Shown one piece after another: positions 35,129 to 49,600 of a DNA stretch of 64,000 nucleotides (positions are counted from its first letter, which is position 1; each line of letters begins with the position of its first letter). This DNA is from Paragordius varius (taxonomy: Eukaryota > Nematomorpha). Location: the NCBI GenBank assembly GCA_964247055.1, contig OZ176055.1:6758001-6822000 (forward strand), written 5' to 3'. The notes beneath the pieces were generated by a model, which worked only from the letters and a program-made list of their open reading frames with translations, made no database searches and had not been told where the DNA came from. Position numbers and translations under genes: made by a program.

Positions 35129-38100
35129 ATGGTCGTGTTTACCAAAATATGTTCTCGGTTTTCAAAGATTATAACCGGTGCTTCAGTTGGCGCAGGATTA
35201 GCATTAATTACATATGGACTATACAATAAGGATAAATTTGTAGCATATGCACAATGGAATATTAATCAATCATGTACTGTCCTATGGGATGAAAATTGGG
35301 ATAAGTTTTTTTGTTTTTTAGACCTATAGACGAAATCCAAATAGTATGGTTAAGCCTGCGGCTACCAAGTCCGAAAATGACCAACAAATACGAGAGGAAA
35401 AGATGAAAAAAGCAAAGCCTAAAACATCAAGACATTTATTTTTAATACGACACGGTCAATATAACTTGGAAGGTGAATCAGATATTCATCGTAATCTCAC
35501 AAACTTGGGTATTAATTAATTATTATTAGTGCGTGGTTAAGTTTTAATTTATATAAGTTTTTTTAAATCACTAAGATATTTTAATTTATTAATGCAATTT
35601 ATTTATTCCCTAAAACTATGTGTCTCAAAAAATTTACATTGTTTAGATAAAATTGCATTTTTAATGTATGTCATGTTTATTTTGCGTTGACAATATATTA
35701 TAATTTAAGTATTAATTATTGTGTAACCTTAAAAACGCACATTTATATAAAAAATTAAAACAATTTCAAATCAAACCCCATATTATTCCAAAAATTCTTT
35801 TAATTAGCATAATATCGTATTAATAATTATTAAATAGTTAAAATGTCTTTTGAATGTTTAGATATTTTTTTACATATTAAATAAGTTTATTAAATTTTAA
35901 TAAAATAAATTTATTCAAAACTAATTTTTTTAGGTGAAGACCAAGCGCACATAACAGGTCAAAGACTCAAAGAATTTGATTATCCCTTTTCTCGCATTTA
36001 TCATTCCTCTATGACACGAGCTAAACAAACGGCTCAATATATACACAAACATTTTCCAGGTATTTTTAATTTCTTTTTATTATGTTTTTAGAATTTCAAT
36101 TTTATATTTTACAATATATAATATATAAAATAAGTTTATCGCATTGCATTTAAGAATTTAGAGATATAATTACTTTTCAAAATATATAATATTGAAAAGT
36201 ATAAAAACTCTAGGGAAGCTTATAAATATTTCATAAATAAATTTAATATTATTTTGATGATTCTTTACGATTTTTAATTAACACGAAAGTTTTAATAGGT
36301 AAATAAAATGATAAATATATTTTTATTACCAAAACTTTTACCTTTGACATAGACTATTTTGTCACGATAGCCATCAGTTTATAAAGTAATAAAATATAAT
36401 CTGTGTTTTTACGACTTATTGATGATCTTTGATTTATAGGTGTAATCAAAATAATTTTTTATAAAACGCATGCATATAATCCCTTTAGTTTTTGAGATAA
36501 CTATATAGTATTCAATGTATTATGTCTGTCTGCAAATTATTTATATAATCCTTTATAATTATACCATTTACAATTCAATTTTACCCTTGAACAATTTAAA
36601 TTCACCCTAAAAATAAATTATATGTGTTTTTTGACTAATATAACTCATTATTTATATGAAATATATCCCTATGTACTATTTTTTTCAGTATTATTTTGAA
36701 AACAAATTTTATAATATAAAATATATAGGTAATTTTTAATCTTAAAAAACACATAATTTATTTTAAGGGTGAATTTGAATAGTTTAAATGGTATATTAAA
36801 TAATGCAAAATAATTTTTCCAGCATTTTTAACTATTTGAATTTTGTGTTTTTAGCCAACATTCACGCTCATTTATTTTTATTAATAATATGAAAATATTA
36901 ATTGATTTCATTACCATTTTTTTTATCGGATGTAACAATTTATGCCAATTTTTATTGTTGATTGGTGTAACATTTTAGCATTTTTTTATATTAAATATTT
37001 TTTGATATAAAAGAGTTTAGTAAGGGATCATATAACTCCTTTTTGGCATATAAATATCAAAGGTTTGAATCTAAAACTTTAAATATCTAAGTGATCGCAA
37101 ACAAATTCAAAAACATTGTAGATTGATATTTGATTACCCTTATAAAATATACCATTTCTACTTCAAGAGTGTCCTTGAACACTTCAAGTTGGTCCTTAAA
37201 ATTTATAATTTTTGATTTAACCATTATTTTTGCATTTATTTTTTTATTTTATTATTTATTAACCTGATTTTCTTTATTTATTATATATTTATTCATTAAA
37301 AAATAAATTTTTTTATTTAAAAACCACTTTTTTGTTTCAAACTATTTTTTTTATTGAACAACATTATTGACTTTTAAATGTTTTAAATGAAAAATTTTAA
37401 TTAATAACTCAGAAAACTTATATATTTTTTCATTTCGTGTTATTTTATGAATATCCAAAATTATTTAAAGAAATTAAAGAAGATATACGGTTTCTCAAAG
37501 ATTAAAAATTAATATCGATTTAAAATTTATGTTAAATAATAGAAAATAGGTTAAAAACAATAAAATAGATGAATTATTTACCATTTGATTGATAAAAGTT
37601 AAAAACAAAACATAAAAGTTAAAGGACCAACTTGAATTGTTCGAAGTGTTCAAGGACACTCTTGAAGTGCAAATGGTATATATTAATTATATTAGATCTC
37701 CCACTCATAAGTTGCGATTTATTGCGGGAAGGAGCCCCTGTACCTCCAGAACCTGCTCATAGACACTGGAGACCTGAAGCTTCAGTAATTTTTCAGATAT
37801 ACCCACTTCGAATTCTCTCTTGAACAATTAAAATTCACCCTCGAACAATATAAATTCTACCCTTAAACAATTCAAATTTAGCCTTAAATAAATAAGTGTT
37901 TTTAATTATTGAAAAATACCTATATTTTTTCATAATTTTAAAAAATAATATTTCGTATAACATAAAATAATACTGAATAAATAATAATGTAAGCCATAAA
38001 GAAATATTTTATATTAATGATGTTTTATATTGACCTGAAAACACATAATTTATTTTTAGGGTAAATTTGAATTGTTCAAGGGAATAAATTGTTCAAGGGA

Positions 38101-39741
38101 ATAAATTGTTTGAGACTGAATTTGAATTGTTCAAGGGCGAATTCAAGTTTTAGATGGTATAATATGTTATTAAAATCAAAAATATCGAAGTTTTTTTTTA
38201 CTTTTAAAAAAATATTTTCCCAAATTCGTTGTATCATCATAGGCTTTTTGACACTTCAAAGCGAATTAATTGGTAAATTTAATATTAATTAACTAAACTA
38301 ATTCGTTTTCTCCCACAGTATTTTTTGGTAAGATGAATGCTAAAAAATATGTGATGCAATTTTAAAGGTAAAACATTGTTGATTTTTAAAAAAATTAGCC
38401 ATATTATTATATCTTTTATTTTTTGTTTGTGGGATTAAATTGATTAGTATAATTGGTACTTTCAGCTTAGTATTATACAACTCATATTAAATCTGGTCAG
38501 ATTTGCCATATAGTAAAAATTATGTATACAAAATATAATCAAGAAAAATTTAAATTTATACTTTACATATACCCATTTTTAGTCCTATGGTATATCGTTA
38601 TAAATCAATAACAAAATATATATTTATCTAGATCTAAAAATTTTTTTAACAAAAATAAAAATATGGTAAAAATTGACATAAAATTTATTATATTCCTTTT
38701 TTTACATTTATTTTCCACTTATCATTTTTCTCCTGTTGGAGTTTTTCCAGGAAGGTGTTAGGATAGAAGCCGCTTTTCGAAAATACTTTCACCGAGCCCC
38801 GAGTGAACAAACCCACGATAGTTATGAAATCATAGTGTGTCACGCAAACGTTATTCGATACTTTGTGTGTCGGTACATTTTAATTTTTGTTATGGAATAT
38901 TTTCTGAATTAAAAAAAAAAGACATTGTTAATTTACCCTTTTCATTCTCTTTTTTTAATTATTTTAGTGTATACCGTCGCCTTTTATACGTATTTACTAA
39001 TTGCATTAATTACTTTAAAAAGAAAATTATCGGCAAAACATATTGTCCGCAAATTAATCAAAATTATTTAAATACGAACGCATATGCTGTGTTTTTGTAT
39101 ATTCTTCTCTATGATATCCGATTTCACGCTCTTTAAAGCATAAAAATCGATTAATACAAGGAGTGTATAAATACAAAACGTTTAAACTAAAGAACAAATA
39201 TTTTTTTATGAAGTAAAATATTTAAATCTTGTTTTTTTTAATATATATTGATTTTGAGTAATGAAATAACTAATACAATATTACAGTATTAACACTCTCA
39301 TATACACATTTAACTATTATTAAATATATCTAGAAAAAAACAAGGCAGACAAAGTCTGGCTGCCTATAAAAAATAAAATACTTTATACAAAATGTTAATT
39401 ATTACTGTATAAATATACGAAGTTTCCTATCAATTTTAATTTACCATTATAAATAATCACATTAAATAAAGTACGTCCGTTTTCAAAAAACGTGTAATGT
39501 TTTTTCCTATAATTTTCTATGTTTTGTTTTTATATTTTTAATATTTAAGCTTTAAATATTAAAATTTTTGAAATTTTCACTATGTTTTAGAGCACTTCAA
39601 CTCCCTGCCCAAGCTTGGTTACGCATGTCCCTTAATAATGGTAGCATAACTATGATTACTATACGGCCTGATGGTCGAGTTTCACTTAAAGCCCTCGGTG
39701 ATTCTGGCCATATACCAGCACCTAAGGTCACATCAACTTAA
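35129..39741 (+). CDS. PGAM5: Mitochondrial Ser/Thr/His phosphatase PGAM5, 6 exons
   Basis: Exons: 35129-35304, 35330-35508, 35934-36059, 37696-37784, 38751-38872, 39591-39741; phases agree, 280 residues (human 289). PGAM5 is a phosphoglycerate-mutase-fold phosphatase anchored in mitochondrial membranes that acts in mitophagy, fission and stress signalling. An N-terminal hydrophobic anchor (residues about 13-31, [19 protein letters not shown]) is followed by the multimerisation motif WDENWD (53-58). The catalytic loop is LFLIRHGQY with phospho-acceptor His100. Further motifs are [44 protein letters not shown] and a C-terminal [19 protein letters not shown]. Intron 1 is only 25 nt, while intron 3 is 1.6 kb and filled with palindromic elements. 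Exon 4 sits between two such elements. Confidence 0.95.
36562..36793. mobile_element. Palindromic TACCATTT element, subfamily 1 (PGAM5 intron 3)
   Basis: 232 bp, TACCATTTAC to AAATGGTA, with TA duplications at 36560-36561 and 36794-36795. Arms contain AATTTAAATTCACCCT units; the right arm is the inverse. Confidence 0.8.
37150..37678. mobile_element. Palindromic TACCATTT element, subfamily 4 (PGAM5 intron 3)
   Basis: 529 bp with TA duplications at 37148-37149 and 37679-37680. Arms are two 21-bp units of the type ACTTCAAGAGTGTCCTTGAA / ACTTCAAGTTGGTCCTTAAA, and the right arm is the inverse. The element ends 17 bp before PGAM5 exon 4, so the splice acceptor region is built almost directly on its edge. 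Confidence 0.8.
37800..38159. mobile_element. Palindromic TACCATTT element, subfamily 1 (PGAM5 intron 4)
   Basis: 360 bp with TA duplications at 37798-37799 and 38160-38161. The terminal bases are slightly degenerate (TACCCACTT, AGATGGTA). Both arms carry three or four 21-bp units (AATTCACCCTCGAAC type; inverse TTGTTCAAGGG). It starts 15 bp after PGAM5 exon 4. Confidence 0.8.
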
Positions 39742-39810
39742 ATACCCAGAAAGAATGCAATATATGAATTATATCATACATCCGAACAAAAAAGAACAGT
39801 GTCAAATATA

Positions 39811-40118
39811 TACCATTTACAATTCAATTTCACCCTTGAACAATTTAAATTCACCCTTGAACAATTTAAATTCACCCTCGAAAACATTTCAAATTCACCC
39901 ACAAATAAAATATATTTTTTTAAGATTAAAAATTACCATTATTTTTATATATTTTTAAAAAATAAAAAATTTGTTTTAAAATCATACTGAAAAAATAATA
40001 AACTTTAACATAAACACATATTTCATATTAATAATGAGTTATATTAGTTCGAAAATACATAATTTATTTTTGGGGATAATTTGAATTGTTTAAGGGTGAA
40101 TTTGAACTGTAAATGTTA
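39811..40118. mobile_element. Palindromic TACCATTT element, subfamily 1 (3' of PGAM5)
   Basis: 308 bp; the left end is TACCATTTACAATTC after TA, with three 21-bp AATTTAAATTCACCCTTG units. The right arm has one or two inverse units and a degenerate end (AAATGTTA) followed by TA. It begins 69 bp past the PGAM5 stop, so it may lie in the 3' UTR. Confidence 0.75.
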
Positions 40119-40506
40119 TATGTTGAATTGGTGCGAAGCAAGAAGATATTTTTGACAATTACATGCCCATTTATAATATGTGCTTGTCTTGTTTCTTTAA
40201 ATCGTATTTTATTTTGTCAACAAACAAATTTACATCGGAATAAACTTAAGACGTTATACCTACATTTATATTAGATATTGGTTTACACTACTATCGGAAT
40301 AAACCCAATTAAATCAAGGAAATAATTATATATAAATTTACCAAACAATTGTGATATTAAATAATTATGATAAGTAGGATATGACTTTGCTATTCATATT
40401 CACCATTTATTTAATGTATGTAAACACTTTCTACACGCACAAACTTGGCAATTATAAATTTAAAATATTTTTGGATTAAATATTTTGTTTATATTATATT
40501 ATGAAA

Positions 40507-40680
40507 CAGGGTGCCTAACATCCGGCCCGTACTTACGATGGATGGAATAAATAATAGAGACGTTGTGTTTTCAATTATTGACAGTCTTACCTAAATCTGA
40601 TAAAATAATCATTAAAATCCGTGGATTTTTCGAATTGAAAATGCGGTCCGGGAAACCATTGTTACCGACCCCCGTTATAA
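40507..40680. mobile_element. hAT-like MITE fragment
   Basis: Begins CAGGGTGCCTAACATCCGGC and contains AATGCGGTCCGGGAAACC and CCGACCCCCG near the right end. Sequence of this style (CAGGGTGxCC ... GCGGxCCG) is typical of animal hAT MITEs. No exact inverted ends were established. Confidence 0.4.
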
Positions 40681-40911
40681 ACTTTATCAAGAAAACGCTT
40701 AAATAGCCAAACCTTTAATTACAAATATATACTACCTTATTTAATGCACCCAACTTTTAAATATGCATGAACCATGTATCGTAAAAAACAAATTAATATT
40801 TTTGTGTCACAAAATATATATGTGCTTATCTTTTTTAAAAAAGTGTAGTGAAAACCATCACTTTTTGTTTTATCCAATCATTTAAGAAAAAATTTAATAA
40901 ATTCTAAAGTG

Positions 40912-41409
40912 CAGTTGTTCTCAACTTTTTTTCCCCACCAAAACCAAAAAAATTTACTCACCTCCTCCATAAAAACTAAAAATAAAAATGCAAAATTAGA
41001 CCAGCAATTATTAAAATATTTATTTCATACCGAAGATTAATCTTGATAATTTACACATGAGATCCTCATATAAACAAGGCTGAGAATGCTGCTTTAAATA
41101 TGTTGATTCAAAAGGTATGGACATACGTAAGGCAATTTGGATATTTTTAATTACAGGATATGCGCTTTTATTTAAACACTTTCTCGATATTTAGATTAGC
41201 AAAGTGAATTTTAATAGTTAAATTATATTTCAACTCTAATGCCTCTTTCTGGACTTCTGTCGGAGTTTTTACTTCAACTGTAAATGGCTTTATTGTTAAG
41301 TTAACTGACCAATTGGATAAATTTAAGGTTGTTTTTCCAAATTTTTTGCGCTTCTCTAGATTTTTCTACGCGCGCCTTGGAGAACGTTGCATCCTTTTGG
41401 AAACCACTG
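40912..41409. mobile_element. hAT-like MITE
   Basis: 498 bp with ends CAGTTGTTCTCAAC and TTTTGGAAACCACTG, comparable with the element at 13365. The flanking 8-mers do not match. Confidence 0.55.
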
Positions 41410-41904
41410 ATTTAAATGGCTTGAAAATTATAGTATTTCATGAATTATAAATTTTATAGATAAATGATCTTATATAAGTAATTGTAAACTAAAACAACAA
41501 GATTTACGGTTAAAAACCTATTTTTTAATCGCTGTTTATTAAGAAAAATTTTTGGTTTTTTCAAAGCTACTAATTTAATAATAGGTCACTATCCCGGGAT
41601 CAATTTAAATTAAATGACATAATGTATTAATATTATTTCATGACTCTATTTCAGTTTTAACCGCAGTTTTATAAGAGCTTTTTATGGCTCTCATTAATTC
41701 TTACGTTTCAGATATACTTATTTAAAGTATATATGTATATAAATGTTAAATTAGTTGTGCAAAATTTGTCGGTATTATATGGTCCACGGGCCTTTAAACT
41801 CCAATAATATTTTATTGGCCTCTCAAAATTTTTGGTGAGTGCCACTGATCTCTTTCAAGGCTCATATCAACCTATTGACCGTTTAAGGATCCAAACCATC
41901 TTAA

Positions 41905-42473
41905 CACATCGATTTAAAATGGTATATACCTTAAGGCCCCAGGTTACTTTTAATCAGAATTATTAAACAAAACTACTGAATATAATGGTCCTATTATAAA
42001 TTTATGCTTTTATCCTAAAATAAATTATATAAATAAACCAAAATATCTAAATAAAATTTAATTTTGAAAAATAAGTTCCATGTTAAACTACTTCAATGCC
42101 ATTTTTACTTTACGAACTTTTGCAAAATATCGTGTGTATTTGATTTTAATGCTAAAATAAAGGATTTAATTAAACCACATTTAACATAGATATAAATAGA
42201 AAAAGTGGTTTATATAATATTATTTTTTTATTTAGGTAATGACACGTGTCAAGTTGTTTTAATTTTTACCTTAGATTTGTCCATAAAATCAGTTGATCAA
42301 GTATTTTGGAACGAATTTTTAAATTTCGCCATATTAATAATGTTATAGAACTGCAAATTTTGCAATTTTATTTTGTTGCATATTTTTAATAATATTTGAT
42401 TTTAAACAGGCTTGGGGTCCCCAAAAACTTCAATTGAAGCGGAGGATCGAAATTAATGTGTTTTATCCAAGTG
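41905..42473. mobile_element. TTAA-flanked MITE, family C copy 4 (diverged)
   Basis: TTAA at 41901-41904; the left end is CACATCGATTTAAAATGG, and the right end is ATCCAAGTG followed by TTTAA. The interior shares AAAAATAAGTTCCATGTTAA and CTACTTCAATGCCATTTTTA with copies 1 and 6. Confidence 0.6.
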
Positions 42474-43678
42474 TTTAACCATTTTTGAATTGTAACAAAA
42501 TATTTTTATATGTTTTCTTAATTTAAAAATATACTAACTTAAAACAACACTTTTGCTATCCTTAGTCCTATAACGTTAATCCGCTAATTGAAGATTGACA
42601 ATACTGAATTTTCATATTAAATTAATACTTAAAAGATTTTGCCAATTTAATTAACTTTTCTCAGCTTTGCTATCTATTATTATTTAACCGTTTCAAATGT
42701 GAATATTTATTTTGAAATAATAGCATTTTATACAATATACATATTTTGACAATTTTAATTAATAATAAAAATAGAACTTGTCTAATTTTGCGAACATTTT
42801 GGTTTTACCATTATCTAACTTGCTCAGCATATATTTCGAGTTGTGTGAATGTGCATAATATGACTTTTTATATAATAACCTATTTTTTTTATAAAATATG
42901 CAGATTAAAAATATATAGCAACTCCATACATCATAATTCATATTTTTTGGTTTTGAAAATCGATTTTTCACATCATTTTCCTTCCCTTTTAGCAAGCCAA
43001 AAAGGCAAAAACCGTTAGTTAGATAGTTAGGTGGATAAGATGCTTGTAGTCAAACTAAATATTCTCAAAAACCAAATATACGAATTCCTTTAATGCGTAT
43101 GTATCCTTGTTAAATTAATCCCATTGAGGTTAGAAAAACCTCTTGATCGCGTACAGGGAATTAATTCCATTTTTTTTTGTAAAAAATGTGATTGTGTGAC
43201 CAAAAATATAATAAATCAACAAGTCCGTTATTCTCAAGTTTTTTTTAATAAACGCATTTTGCAATATTGCTGCATATTGTTGAATATAATAAAATCGAAA
43301 ATTGTTTCTATTTTTAACCACAACTAAAGTTATAAGAATATCTTTAAAAAGTAGTACCTAAATTCAAAAATTCTCTCACACGTTATCGTTAAAACTAACT
43401 AACAAAACTGACTACTTTCTAACATTCAACTCTCAACACAAAGGATTATTGCATATGCATACTGTGTTGTAAAAATAAAAAAATATATATAATACATAAT
43501 ATATGGTCTAAATTTTAATTTATTACTGTAAAATATAGCGCTCTCCCTTTATATTATATTTGATTCCATTGTGTTTTTGTTCGCCATTATTTTACTTTAT
43601 TTATTATTTTTTTCTAAATATTATGGATTAATTCGGTGTTTAATTTTTAAGTTTTTTTCTCTTTAAAATTGAAAATAT
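42474..43678. other. Intergenic upstream of the receptor gene
   Basis: 1.2 kb of AT-rich sequence. Open frames on both strands here are Tyr/Phe/Ile/Lys-rich and resemble no family. A (TA)n-like patch near 43479-43503 is the only simple repeat. Confidence 0.4.
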
Positions 43679-46600
43679 ATGAATAATAGCAGTTTAAATC
43701 ATGATCAAATCGATATATTGGTAGCTGAAAGAAAAGTTTGCACAAATAATGTTTGGAGAATCGTAATATTGGGCATTCCCTTATTCGCTATTATACTTTT
43801 TATGTTGGGCGGAAATTTATTGGTTGTCATTTCAGTTTTGAGATATAAAAGTAATATTTTTTTATCCTATGTTATATGTTCAATAATATTGAATCCACTT
43901 GGAAATTGTTTGGGGCTAATAATGCCATATTTTGTAATAAAATCCGATTTTTTTTATAAATAATGAGGGTTAATCTAAAATTCTATCCAATTAATAACGT
44001 CAGAATTTAAATTTAAAATTAAATTGCAAATCTTGAAAAAATAGCATTAAAAAATAACAAATATTTATTATTGTTTGATTAGTATCATATTTTTGATAAT
44101 AAATGGGCATTTTTGAACGTAATTTTTGAAGTCTCAAAAAGCCTCTTTTCCCCCTTATACTAGCTTTTTAGCATAACTCGTTTATAAAATAATTAGATCT
44201 TGCTCATAATTTATCTGTTTTTCAAACAAAATCCTAGTATTTATTATCGTTTGAAGTTAAATCGATATTTAAATTGTAATTATTTTAATATTTTTGCAAA
44301 TTTATTAAAGAAAACCTTAATTTTAAGTCATGTCAAAAAAGAATCATGATGCCGATATAGATAAACCCATATATTTCACAATTGGTCAATATGAGACTCT
44401 ACTGTAGTTAAATTTGTTTTTTAAAGGATAGGATGCCCTATTAATTCAATAAACATCCAGCACAACCTTAATTGGGATCAGTCTAATAATTGAAAAATTT
44501 TAGTATAACGAATTTGGTTTCAATCATATTGGGAATTTTTATGTCGTGTTATTCCGTTTTCGAAAAAACAATATTAAAAAGACCCAAGAAAAAGGGTATG
44601 ATTAACACTTCAGTAGTTTTTGCTCATATCTGTTGAATAAAACTATGTAATTTCTTAGGATTTCTTTACACTATTGCAAATCTCTGATAATAATAAAAAA
44701 ACTGTTATATTAATGAGAGCTATTATAGGCCAATTCGGTGTTTTAAAAGGCTAAAAATGGATTAAGTTACAAGTCTGTTGCCATGTATGAGATTTTTTTA
44801 TTTTTTTAGTTTTATATTTGATTGAACACTCTATATTTTCTCCGTATTTGTAAATGTAAGAATTGAAATTGAAACATCGTATACTTGGCACAGAAACGGA
44901 TATTAAATCCCCTTTTCGCCTTTTAAAGTACCGAAATGTAAAAGCTCTCTTTACTGTATGTATACAAAAACATACATTCATCTAATGACTGATTTTAAAC
45001 AGGCGAATTGTCAAATTTGAGTTCAAACGTCCAGTTTTATCATTTCCTTAAAATCAAAGGAAATTATTTAAAATTAATTTTTCAGTTCCAGAATTTTCGA
45101 TGGATTGATTTGTGGTTGTGGTGGTAATAATTTAATTACTCAAATAATAATCAAGAACGTTTAAAGGATTTTTCTTTTTTGACAATTTTAATTAGTTAAA
45201 GTGTTCTTTCCTATACCTATCTTGTTAAATTAAATTGATTAAATTTTAATATGATTAGGATGCCTCAAACTACTTGCCAATGAAAATGCAATAAATCTTA
45301 CCTATCAGGAATGTTAATTCATATGTTTTTTTGGCATTATCTTAATTTTTAATCAAATGTATTTTATATGGCTAAACAAAAAATTTATATGGATTTATAT
45401 TAGAGTTTGCTTTTTATAGACAAAGATTGTGTAGGTTAATTTGTCAATGTTACCATCAAAATAAGTTTTTTAGTTTTTTTATAGACACAAAATAATGATA
45501 AAACTTAATCAATAACGTGCTTCTCAAACTGCGAAAATATCTACAGTCAACCTTGGTTTATAATTCTTTTTATTTAAGTAAGATTATGAATCGATCTTAA
45601 AGTTTATAAGGATAAAATAAAAAATGAATCGTAATCAAATGTTTGCTAAATATACCATCTTATTTTACTGGAAATATGTTGGCATTTTTTTGGCTGAAAA
45701 AAATCTTTTGGAATTTTTTTCCTGGAATTACATATATTATTGCAAGCACAAAAAAAAATGCGGAACTAACATCTAAAAAAAACTTTAATTAAAAATTATA
45801 ACGTTAAAATATAGTCAAAAATATAAGTGAAATATCATGATGAATTTTTCGGAAAATTCCGATTGATACCAAACAGCAGAGACTGGGAAAAATTTGTTAT
45901 AAACTTTAAAATAAGTTTTATGCGATTTCATTTGAACTAAATAAAATTATTTTTTTTGTTAGTTAATCGGACTAAAATGTAATTTAAGGATATTTTAAGA
46001 AGTTTGATAACCTTTAAAAAAAATTTAAAATGTCTGAAAATTTGACTATTTTAATTCGAAATGCCTGTCTTACTTCCGTAAATTATAAAAAGATAAAATA
46101 TTTTTTAATTTGTAATTTGTAATTTTTTTGAGGAAGGAAAAACATTTTTAAATGATGTTTAGTATTCAAGATACAAATTTTTGTGTTTTTGAGCTTTTTT
46201 GTCGGCAAAATATCGTATAATTTTTTTCCAATATAATTAGGTTAATGTTGTAAGAGTTTTCTAGGCTATATAACCATAAATTTAGTCAATTATTTTAAAT
46301 TATTGATAATTTTATTTTTTTAATAAATTATATTACATTTATACACGCAATCGGAGTGATTTATCATTTCGTACTGCATCATTATTTTCAGTGTTTATAT
46401 ACTTATCTACTTATTTTTTCTGAATCCCACACTAGATATTATGATTTTTAAAGGCTATCGAAAGAATCTTGGGGAGTTTATTACACATTTTATTTGTGAT
46501 ACTTATTAAATAGGCATTAAGCATAGAATTTTAATTAAATCCCAGATGCTATAATCAAGCTTAGATTGAAATATACACACAGTGTATATAGTTTTTGATG

Positions 46601-49600
46601 TGTGATTTTTTACGTTAAAAGAAAGAATATAACTTAATTGATAATTTGAAGCACGGTTTTTTTGAAAGGTGTTATAACCATTTTGTTAGCCATCATGACA
46701 ATAGATATATATATATATATATCCTCCGAATTTTTACTATTATTATGCTAAAAAAAATTAACAATTTACGGTATATCTGGATAATTATCAAAGATCCCTA
46801 ACTAGCACAGTTTTTTTAAAATTTATATCTGTATAACTAACAGGTTTACGCACACTTCGATCCGGTATTCTGGCTTCTCTTGCTCTTGCTGATCTCCTTA
46901 TAGCCGTAACCGTGCTCCCATTTGCTGCCATCGATTTGATTTGTCAAAAATGGATATTTAGTTCGTCCTATTGTCAGTACTATGTCATGCTCGATTTCAT
47001 TTCATGCCAATCCAGCATATTCCACATCTGTTTAATTGCCGTGGAACAGTACGTGGTTATAGTAACACCTCTACGGATCCATACATATCGACGCAAACTT
47101 AAATGGATCATTATAGCTTGTATTGTTGGGATTTGGTTGTTATCGCTTATCATAGCTTTTTACTTTATCCGTGATGGTTCCCTAACGTTTTCCAACACTC
47201 ACAATTCTACAACAATTAACTCTGACTTAAAGAAAACGGCCTCAAAAGTTAATTCAATCAATAGGAATTCAACAAATAATACATCCTATTTACATTATAA
47301 TAAAGGAGGAAATCTTAGCAGAGCCAATTTATACCACAGTTATATTGGTATGGAAAACACATCGATTAATGCAATAAAAAGTTTGTCAACGAAAACTAAA
47401 CGCAATCACATCATGCCATCATTCAATGATACTGTTCAAACAATCAACATTTTTAACCAATTTTACACTAATTTTATCGAAAAATTTTGTACAAAAAATC
47501 CCTTGATATCTATTCAAACCATAAATTCTTTAATTACTCAAACTGTACCACAAAATCAAAACTATTTCACTTTTGATAAAAATTATCTTGAAAACTTAAA
47601 TTTTTACGGTGATAGAAAAATGGCTAATTTGCATCAATCTGATTTTCCGAAACCCATGCCAAATGATAAATTTTACGATAACAAACATTGTTATTACCAT
47701 TATTACACAACACAAAATTGTCTTGAGACAGTTTATGAAAAATTATGGTTCAATAAATCAATCTTACCAAATATTTTTGAAACTAAAAAATGCCAAATTT
47801 GGATGCGAAATCTAACTAACTTAACAAACGACAATTGCATTTTCAATTTTCCCAATCGTTCAATGACAAATATTTTACACAAAAATCTAAAGGCAAAAAG
47901 TAGCCAAAAATTAAACCTTGGTATAATTTTATTAGAAAATATTGTAGAAAACATCAATAAAATCGGGTATCATACTGACAATGCAAATTCAAGCATATCT
48001 AATGTAAATGATTGCAACAATTTTGTAGCATGTTTAATTAATCAAATGTGTAATGTCATGACAACTTCAAAAAATGCGTTAAGGAACAAAGCCACTTTAA
48101 ATAATGAATACGAAAATTTAGAAGAAGGAAGTGGATATCAAAAGCAATTAAATAAAATACCACAGCTAAATATAGATCTTTTTCCAAATCGTATAGATTT
48201 TAGGAAGTTCATTATTAAAAACAATGATAAAGACTCGTTCGATAAAAATTATGTTACAACCGATATTTCTTGGCATCATTTTCCAATCTTTTGGCCATAT
48301 ATTGAACAAAAGACCTCACCCAAGAGAAATAATGTTTTTGGTAAAAATACCAATCTTTTATTGAACTTAAGCACTTTTGTGGTTTCAAATAGTAATAAAC
48401 TCTCCTTTTTACCAGCGGTTTTTCCGAACGCCAACGTTACCAATACGAAAGCATTTGATAATTATAATTATGCGAATCATACTATTTTTGACACATTATC
48501 ACACCATAACAACTTGAGGAAAAGTGCCTCAACCATCTGGGATCCCGATACTAATTGTCTTTATTTGTCAAAATTGTCGCCTCAATTTGCCACCTTAGTA
48601 TTTTTAACCGGTTTCCTGTTTCCAATGATGATTACAACCATCATTTATTATAAGATTTATCGGATAGCTAGTCATCACATACATATGCTTATTTCCCAAT
48701 TTGATTCTGCGTTAATACAGCGTCAACACCAATTAAACGCCCTGCTTTTGGAGTCTCGAAAGAGTAAAAGTCATGAAAATGAAACTTCTCCTGTCATCAA
48801 ACCAATAATTGTCAAATCTCTATCTCAAGATGACAATCCTAAAAAATGTACACCAGAAAATAATTTGGAAGATACTCATGTAACTCATCAATTTTTACGG
48901 CCCCGAAAATATTCTAGTATAAGTTTGGACTTGTTTACGCATGATACTACTTTTAACTTGACAAAAACTTTTACTTGTAAGCGTCCTTGGTGGTCTTTCA
49001 GACTAAAAAGAACAAACGTTAAAAGTAAATATCATGCATACCTACAAAATTTAGGAGAACCTACTTACAACTTAGATGCAGTAAATACGCATTTCCAATC
49101 TAACGTATTGTCGCATTTTGACGTGTCATCTGGACACAAGGTGTCTACATCTTTTTCCCTTACTAATGCTGATAAAAGATCTCCGTTAAATCATACTTCC
49201 GTATATGATCTTCACCATTTCCGGAATAAGTCATACATAAAATCTGTGTTACCATACCATAACAGTAGCAAAAATATGGAACATAAAGAAAAATCCAATA
49301 TGTATGATAAAAGTATTAATAATAAAAATAATTGTGTCGAAAAATTTGTTAATCATTTTGATAATGTAAAAATTGCATGTAATCCACATTTGAAAGTTAA
49401 CTTTCTACCCGATATACACAATGCCAAAGTGCGTAAAAAGCATTCAATTTTCATAACCATGCCATCAGCTCGAAAACTTTCGGAAATGCTTGAATTCGCT
49501 CAATCTTTCGCTGGGTTTTCAGGAGGTCTTATGCGTAGGAAAAGTAGTTTGTTAAGCAGTAGTGGAGATAAAAATTCTTCTTTTTCAACTCAGGAACCTA

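Noticed and set aside
41921-41936. TGGTATATACC string that looks like two abutting palindromic-element ends
   Set aside because: No inverted arm was found on either side; it lies within a family C copy and may be chance.
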